Part shown: piece by piece, positions 4,992 to 8,730 of the stretch
Layout of the letters: each line of letters begins with the position of its first letter
How positions within the stretch are numbered: the stretch's first letter is position 1
From: an uncultured Chromatiaceae bacterium
GTDB lineage: Bacteria; Pseudomonadota; Gammaproteobacteria; Enterobacterales; Alteromonadaceae
Reading direction: 5' to 3'
Assembly: GCA_946482325.1 (NCBI GenBank)
Contig: CAMLRA010000170.1
Coordinates: 1-8,730 of the forward strand
Length of the DNA: 8,730 nt
Notes under the pieces: model-generated
The model's input: the letters and a program-made list of their open reading frames with translations, nothing else
What the model was told of the DNA's origin: nothing
Databases searched by the model: none
Program-made: the position numbers and the translations under genes

Positions 4992-6620
4992 ATGTTAGAA
5001 CTAAGTACACTGGACTGGCTGGTGCTGGCCGGTTTTGCACTGCTGATGGTTGGGGTCGTCGTCGCCTCGATGCGGCAAAAAGAAGAGGACACCACCGACT
5101 ACTTTCTGGCCGGCCGCAATGCCGGCTGGCTGGTGATTGGTGCGTCGATTTTCGCCTCCAACATCGGCTCAGAACATCTGGTCGGTTTATCCGGCTCTGG
5201 CGCTGAATCCGGCATGGCGCTGGCGCACTGGGAATTACAGTCCTGGATCATCTTATTACTCGGCTGGATCTTTGTGCCTTTTTACTGGAGCAGCAAGGTC
5301 TACACCATGCCGGAATTTCTCGAGCGGCGGTTTAACCCGCAGTCCCGTAGTTTTTTATCGGTGATCTCCCTGGTCAGTTATGTACTGACCAAAGTTGCGG
5401 TCACTGTCTATGCCGGCGGCGTCGCTTTTAAAACGATTCTCGGTATAGAAAGCATCTGGGGCATCGACTTTTTCTGGATCTCAGCCGTTGGACTCGTGGT
5501 GCTGACCGGTGTTTATACGGTGCTGGGCGGTATGAAGGCCATTATGTGGACGTCTGTCATTCAGACGCCGGTACTGATTATCGGCTCTGTGGTGATTTTG
5601 GTGGTTGGCCTGGATCAGGTCGGCGGCTGGGCCGAGATGGAGCGGTTAAACGGCGCGAATATGCATTTGATGCGCGCCGCCAGCGACGCCAACTTCCCCT
5701 GGCCTGGCATTGTGTTTGGCTCTTTTATTATCGGTTTTTGGTACTGGTGTACCGATCAATATATTGTGCAGCGGGTGTTGTCGGCCAAAGGCATTCAGGC
5801 GGCGCGACGCGGTGCGATTTTTGCTGGTTACCTGAAACTGCTGCCGGTATTTATTTTTCTGGTGCCAGGCCTGATTGCGCATGCACTGCAGGCCAAAGGC
5901 ATCATTTCTTTTGACAGTGCCGACCAGGCCTTTCCGACGCTAGTGGCCGAATTATTGCCGTCCGGCGTCAAAGGCATTGTGATTGGCGGTTTGGTTGCGG
6001 CGCTGATGAGTTCGCTGGCTTCCCTGTTTAACTCCTCTGCCACCTTGTTCACCATCGACTTTTATAAAAAGTACAAACCAGAATCTTCTGAACAGCAGCT
6101 GTTAAAAGTGGGCCGTATCGCCACTGTCGTGGTGGTAGTGCTGGGGATTTTGTGGATCCCGGTGATGAGCCTGATTGCCGACGTGTTGTATGAATATCTG
6201 CAAAGTGTGCAGTCATTAATAGCGCCAGGCATTGCCGCGGTATTTTTACTCGGTATCTGCAGCAAACACATCACCCCAACCGCCGGTTATGTCGGGCTGG
6301 TGGCGGGTTTTATTCTCGGTATGTTCCGGCTGGTATTATTGCCGTTTCGCGATGCCATTCATGGCACATCAATCGCCTGGGTCGTCGAGATGAACTGGTT
6401 GTATTACTGTGTGTTGTTGTTTGTGGTGGTGTGCCTGATTGTGATTGGCCTTAGTTTTGTCACCAGAGCGCCAAGCGAAGACAATGTGCGTGGCCTGACC
6501 TTTTCCACGCTGGGTAAAGACACCATGCAGGATGTGCTTAAAGGGCTGGATAAGTGGGATTATATTCACACTGCGATCATTCTGGGGATCACTGCCTTTA
6601 TCTACTGGCGCTTCTGGTAA
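4992..6620 (+). CDS. Sodium/sugar symporter, SSS (SGLT) family
   Basis: A 542-residue inner-membrane transporter with about 14 predicted helices, the size and plan of Vibrio SGLT. It would import a monosaccharide together with Na+. Several stretches match animal SGLT1 as I recall it: ASNIGSEHLVGLSGSGAESG (residues 55-74), WYWCTDQYIVQR (250-261), YLKLLPVF (with Lys282) and LMSSLASLFNSSATLFT (from about 338). By that comparison Asn57, His62, Glu81, Tyr251, Trp252 and Lys282 line the sugar site, and Ser340, Ser341 and Ser344 belong to the Na2 sodium-site region. Start at 4992 because AAGGA (4979-4983) is 8 nt before this ATG; the longer TTG start at 4926 would add 22 non-membrane residues. Divergent from the regulator/dehydrogenase operon and next to arabinanases, it most likely carries L-arabinose, though glucose, galactose or xylose are possible. 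A strong terminator follows. Confidence 0.95.
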   Translation: MLELSTLDWLVLAGFALLMVGVVVASMRQKEEDTTDYFLAGRNAGWLVIGASIFASNIGSEHLVGLSGSGAESGMALAHWELQSWIILLLGWIFVPFYWSSKVYTMPEFLERRFNPQSRSFLSVISLVSYVLTKVAVTVYAGGVAFKTILGIESIWGIDFFWISAVGLVVLTGVYTVLGGMKAIMWTSVIQTPVLIIGSVVILVVGLDQVGGWAEMERLNGANMHLMRAASDANFPWPGIVFGSFIIGFWYWCTDQYIVQRVLSAKGIQAARRGAIFAGYLKLLPVFIFLVPGLIAHALQAKGIISFDSADQAFPTLVAELLPSGVKGIVIGGLVAALMSSLASLFNSSATLFTIDFYKKYKPESSEQQLLKVGRIATVVVVVLGILWIPVMSLIADVLYEYLQSVQSLIAPGIAAVFLLGICSKHITPTAGYVGLVAGFILGMFRLVLLPFRDAIHGTSIAWVVEMNWLYYCVLLFVVVCLIVIGLSFVTRAPSEDNVRGLTFSTLGKDTMQDVLKGLDKWDYIHTAIILGITAFIYWRFW

Positions 6621-6634
6621 GAAGCGTTTACCGG

Positions 6635-6665
6635 CAAAAGCCAGCGCTGCTGGCTTTTGTTTTTT
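6635..6665 (+). terminator. Strong intrinsic terminator of the symporter gene
   Basis: A perfect 11-bp stem (CAAAAGCCAGC 6635-6645 with GCTGGCTTTTG 6649-6659) has the loop GCT and is followed by six Ts (6660-6665). It begins 14 bp after the stop codon. On the opposite strand the hairpin lacks a following U-tract beyond its own stem, so it would end the convergent arabinofuranosidase transcript less well. Confidence 0.95.
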
Positions 6666-6682
6666 CTGCGAAGTGTGCGTTG

Positions 6683-7678
6683 TTAATCCGCCTGCTCAGG
6701 CGCAAACAGCGGATAGCCATTGGCGTCCCATTGCAGCAACCGCAGCCGGGTATGGCGGTTTGGATCGGTCAGCGGTGTACCCTGTAAATCACGATAATCG
6801 CGGCTGTGATACACCATCACCTCGGTTTTGCCATCTTCTGCCAGCACAAAACTGTTATGGCCGGGGCCAAAACGTTTCAGTGCGGCGTTGGTGGCAAACA
6901 CCGGCTCCGGCTGTTTTTGCCAGCTGGCTGCATTCAGTAAATCGGCATTAGCATCGGCCCACAACAAGCCCATCGCATAATGATGGTCAGTGGCGCTCGC
7001 TGAATATGCGACAAAAACCCGACCGTTTTTGACCAGTACGGCTGGGCCTTCATTGACTTTGTAGCCCTGAATTTCCCAAGGCAAGGTCGGTTCACTGAGT
7101 TTGACGGGTGTACCTTTGATCCGGGTCGGGCCGTCCATTTCAGCGAGCCATAACGCCGAGTTATAAGTCTGCGCCACATCCTGCTGTGCCCACAGCAAAT
7201 AACGCTTGCCACGATGGCTAAAAGTGGTGGCATCCAGTGCAAAAGTATCAAGATGAGTTTTTAATTCGCCCTCCTCGTGCCAGCGGCCTTGTTTGGGGTC
7301 GATAGATGGGTTGGACAACACGTACATTCGGATCTGAAAAGGCGCGTCAGCGCGGCTGGCGGCAAAATACAGATACCAGATATTGTTGATGCGGTGCAGC
7401 TCCGGCGCCCAGATATTGGCGCTCATTGGCCCACTGGCTTTTTTCTGCCACACCTGCACGGCTTTGGCGGTTTTTAAGCCGGCTAAAGTGCAACTGGAGC
7501 GAATTTCCAACGCGGAGAAATCCGGCACTGTCGCAGTAAAATGGTAACAGCCGCTCGCGGCATCGCGATGGATAAATGGGTCGGCCCGTTGCAGCAGCAA
7601 CGGATTTTGCGGCAAAGTAACAGCGTCGGCCGCTGGCAACGCGAGCAGACATGCCAAAGTCAACACAGTTAAACGCAT
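6683..7678 (-). CDS. Secreted GH43 exo-alpha-1,5-L-arabinofuranosidase-like enzyme (GH43_26-like)
   Basis: A 331-residue family-43 glycoside hydrolase with a five-bladed beta-propeller, expected to remove single L-arabinose units from the ends of alpha-1,5-arabino-oligosaccharides. A signal peptide covers residues 1-19 with cleavage after ADA, so it acts in the periplasm or outside. The mature protein opens NPLLLQRADPFIHRD. The catalytic set is Asp33 (base, in RADPF), Asp149 (pKa modulator, in FALDATTF) and Glu210 (acid, in VNEGP). The stretches ASGPMSANIWAPELHR (81-96) and GPGHNSF are typical of the Streptomyces-type exo-enzymes placed in GH43_26, as I recall them. No extra carbohydrate-binding module is present. 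The ATG has AGGAG 8 nt upstream. It is convergent with the symporter and divergent from the endo-arabinanase. Activity on arabinoxylan side chains remains possible. Confidence 0.9.
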   Translation of the reverse strand: MRLTVLTLACLLALPAADAVTLPQNPLLLQRADPFIHRDAASGCYHFTATVPDFSALEIRSSCTLAGLKTAKAVQVWQKKASGPMSANIWAPELHRINNIWYLYFAASRADAPFQIRMYVLSNPSIDPKQGRWHEEGELKTHLDTFALDATTFSHRGKRYLLWAQQDVAQTYNSALWLAEMDGPTRIKGTPVKLSEPTLPWEIQGYKVNEGPAVLVKNGRVFVAYSASATDHHYAMGLLWADANADLLNAASWQKQPEPVFATNAALKRFGPGHNSFVLAEDGKTEVMVYHSRDYRDLQGTPLTDPNRHTRLRLLQWDANGYPLFAPEQAD

Positions 7679-7780
7679 CGGTGGAACTCCTGTGGTTGTT
7701 GCTCTTGTGAGCAGCAGATCTATTCTATACTATTAATATTGTATTACTTATTAGCAAGAAGCAATCTGGCAGGAGCAGCA
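7679..7780. promoter_or_regulatory. Divergent promoter region between the two GH43 genes
   Basis: The 102 bp between the start codons contain an AT-rich core (7720-7754). On the plus strand TATACT (7726-7731) is a fair -10, with TTGTGA (7705-7710) as a short-spaced -35. On the minus strand TTGCTA (complement of 7752-7757) and TAATAG form a possible promoter. TTGTATTA (7739-7746) repeats one arm of the element found before the symporter and permease genes. Both ribosome sites (AGGAG) are clear. Shared control of the two hydrolases is likely. Confidence 0.5.
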
Positions 7781-8730
7781 ATGATGCAATTTCGGGCGAC
7801 CCCAACACAGCAAAGAGCACAGAAGGCAGGACTGAAGACCACACTGGCCGCCATCTCGCTGTTATTGTGCAGCGCACAGATTCAAGCCAAACAACTGGAA
7901 GTGCATGACCCGGTGCTGGCGAAAGCCGGTGGCAAGTATTATGTGTTCAGCACGGGCCCTGGCATCACCATCTATCAATCCGAAGACCTGCAGCAATGGC
8001 AACCGGCCGGCCGGGTCTTTGCCACAGAGCCGACCTGGGCCAAAAACATAGCGCCGACTTTTGACGGTCATTTGTGGGCGCCGGATATTTTTGAGAAAGA
8101 CGGTACTTTTTATCTCTACTATTCAGTCTCTGCTTTTGGCAAAAATACTTCGGCTATTGGCGTCGCCACCAATAAAACATTAGATCCAAGCGCAAAAAAC
8201 TACCAATGGCAGGATCAGGGTATAGTGCTGCAATCGGTGCCGGAGCGCGACCACTGGAATGCGATTGACCCGGCGATTATCCGCGATGAACAAGGCGATC
8301 ACTGGATGAGCTTTGGCTCTTTCTGGGAAGGCTTAAAACTGGTCAAGCTGGACAACAGCCTGACCCGTCTCGCCGAGCCGCAGCAGTGGCACAGCATCGC
8401 CAAACGGCCACGTAACCCGGCATTGCCAGACGGCGAACCGGGCGATGGCGCTATCGAAGCGCCTTATATCTTCCACAAAAACGGCTTTTATTATCTGTTT
8501 GTGTCCTTTGACAAATGTTGCCGTGGCAAAGACAGCGATTACAAAATCATGGTCGGACGCAGCAAAAGCGTGACCGGGCCTTATGTCGACAAGACCGGCA
8601 AGCCGATGCTGCAAGGCGGTGGCACCTTAGTGCTGCAAGGTGATAAAGATTGGGTGGCACTGGGTCATAACGCGGCGTACAGCATTGACGGCAAAGACTA
8701 TCTGGTGTTTCACGCCTATGAGACCGCAGA
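7781..8730 (+). CDS. Secreted GH43 endo-alpha-1,5-L-arabinanase (3' end outside the window)
   Basis: Open from ATG 7781 to the window edge, 316 full codons. AGGAG (7771-7775) lies 5 nt before this ATG and 8 nt before the next one. A signal peptide with a long basic leader (KAGLKTT) and the core LAAISLLLCS ends near Ala36. The mature part is a family-43 beta-propeller that cuts inside linear alpha-1,5-L-arabinan. Key residues are Asp43 (base, in VHDPVLAK), Asp163 (in AIDPAII), Glu226 (acid, in GAIEAPYIF) and His296 (in GHNAAY, expected to hold the central calcium). These lie exactly five residues after Asp38, Asp158, Glu221 and His291 of Cellvibrio japonicus Arb43A as I remember its numbering, so it belongs with the endo-arabinanases. 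WNAIDPA and FGSFWEGL are further family stretches. It would make oligosaccharides for the exo-enzyme encoded next door. About 30-40 residues or more are missing at the end, and an added C-terminal domain cannot be excluded. Confidence 0.95.
   Translation, partial: MMQFRATPTQQRAQKAGLKTTLAAISLLLCSAQIQAKQLEVHDPVLAKAGGKYYVFSTGPGITIYQSEDLQQWQPAGRVFATEPTWAKNIAPTFDGHLWAPDIFEKDGTFYLYYSVSAFGKNTSAIGVATNKTLDPSAKNYQWQDQGIVLQSVPERDHWNAIDPAIIRDEQGDHWMSFGSFWEGLKLVKLDNSLTRLAEPQQWHSIAKRPRNPALPDGEPGDGAIEAPYIFHKNGFYYLFVSFDKCCRGKDSDYKIMVGRSKSVTGPYVDKTGKPMLQGGGTLVLQGDKDWVALGHNAAYSIDGKDYLVFHAYETA

Noticed and set aside
5137..5914. Plus-strand frames inside the symporter gene
   Set aside because: They are alternative-frame readings of a clearly coding gene, with no independent signals.
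6683..7678. Lipoprotein signal (Cys10) in the exo-arabinofuranosidase-like protein
   Set aside because: The residues before Cys10 (TLA) do not fit a lipobox and the Cys lies in the middle of the hydrophobic core; an ordinary cleavage site after ADA is present.

Overview
The window reads as chromosomal DNA of a Gram-negative, polysaccharide-degrading gammaproteobacterium of the Alteromonadales / Cellvibrio / Rheinheimera kind. The evidence is the end of a TonB-dependent outer-membrane receptor, two secreted family-43 glycoside hydrolases, an SGLT-like sodium/sugar symporter, Shine-Dalgarno-led genes and strong intrinsic terminators. The genus is an inference from gene content and cannot be fixed from this window.

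Layout. 1-803 (+): C-terminal part of a TonB-dependent receptor, then a bidirectional terminator (880-908). 959-1660 (-): a small TauE/SafE-type membrane permease, convergent with the receptor. 1661-3102: AT-richer, gene-poor DNA holding one small gamma-glutamylcyclotransferase-like gene (2150-2479, +), an imperfect long hairpin and a doubtful ORF; it looks like an inserted or decayed accessory patch. 3103-4619 (-): a two-gene operon of a FadR-type (GntR/FCD) regulator followed 17 bp later by a sugar 1-dehydrogenase of the short-chain (SDR) family. 4620-4991: a 372-bp divergent control region. 4992-6620 (+): the sodium/sugar symporter, closed by a strong terminator (6635-6665). 6683-7678 (-): a secreted GH43 exo-arabinofuranosidase-like enzyme. 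7781-8730 (+, runs off the end): a secreted GH43 endo-1,5-alpha-L-arabinanase, divergent from the previous gene across 102 bp.

Together the genes form an arabinan-use locus. The endo-arabinanase would cut linear alpha-1,5-arabinan, the receptor (if it belongs to the same system) would import oligosaccharides into the periplasm, the exo-enzyme would release L-arabinose, the symporter would carry the monosaccharide inwards with Na+, and the dehydrogenase would oxidise it to the lactone as the first step of a non-phosphorylating pathway. The FCD regulator probably senses a sugar or sugar acid. No arabinose isomerase, kinase or epimerase, and no lactonase or dehydratase, is in view, so the downstream route is inferred from the SDR alone.

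The most unusual observation is an identical 15-bp half-palindromic, TATAAT-containing element that sits as promoter/operator both in front of the TauE-like permease and in front of the symporter; a weaker 8-bp copy lies between the two GH43 genes. I found no convincing novel defence, mobile or RNA system.
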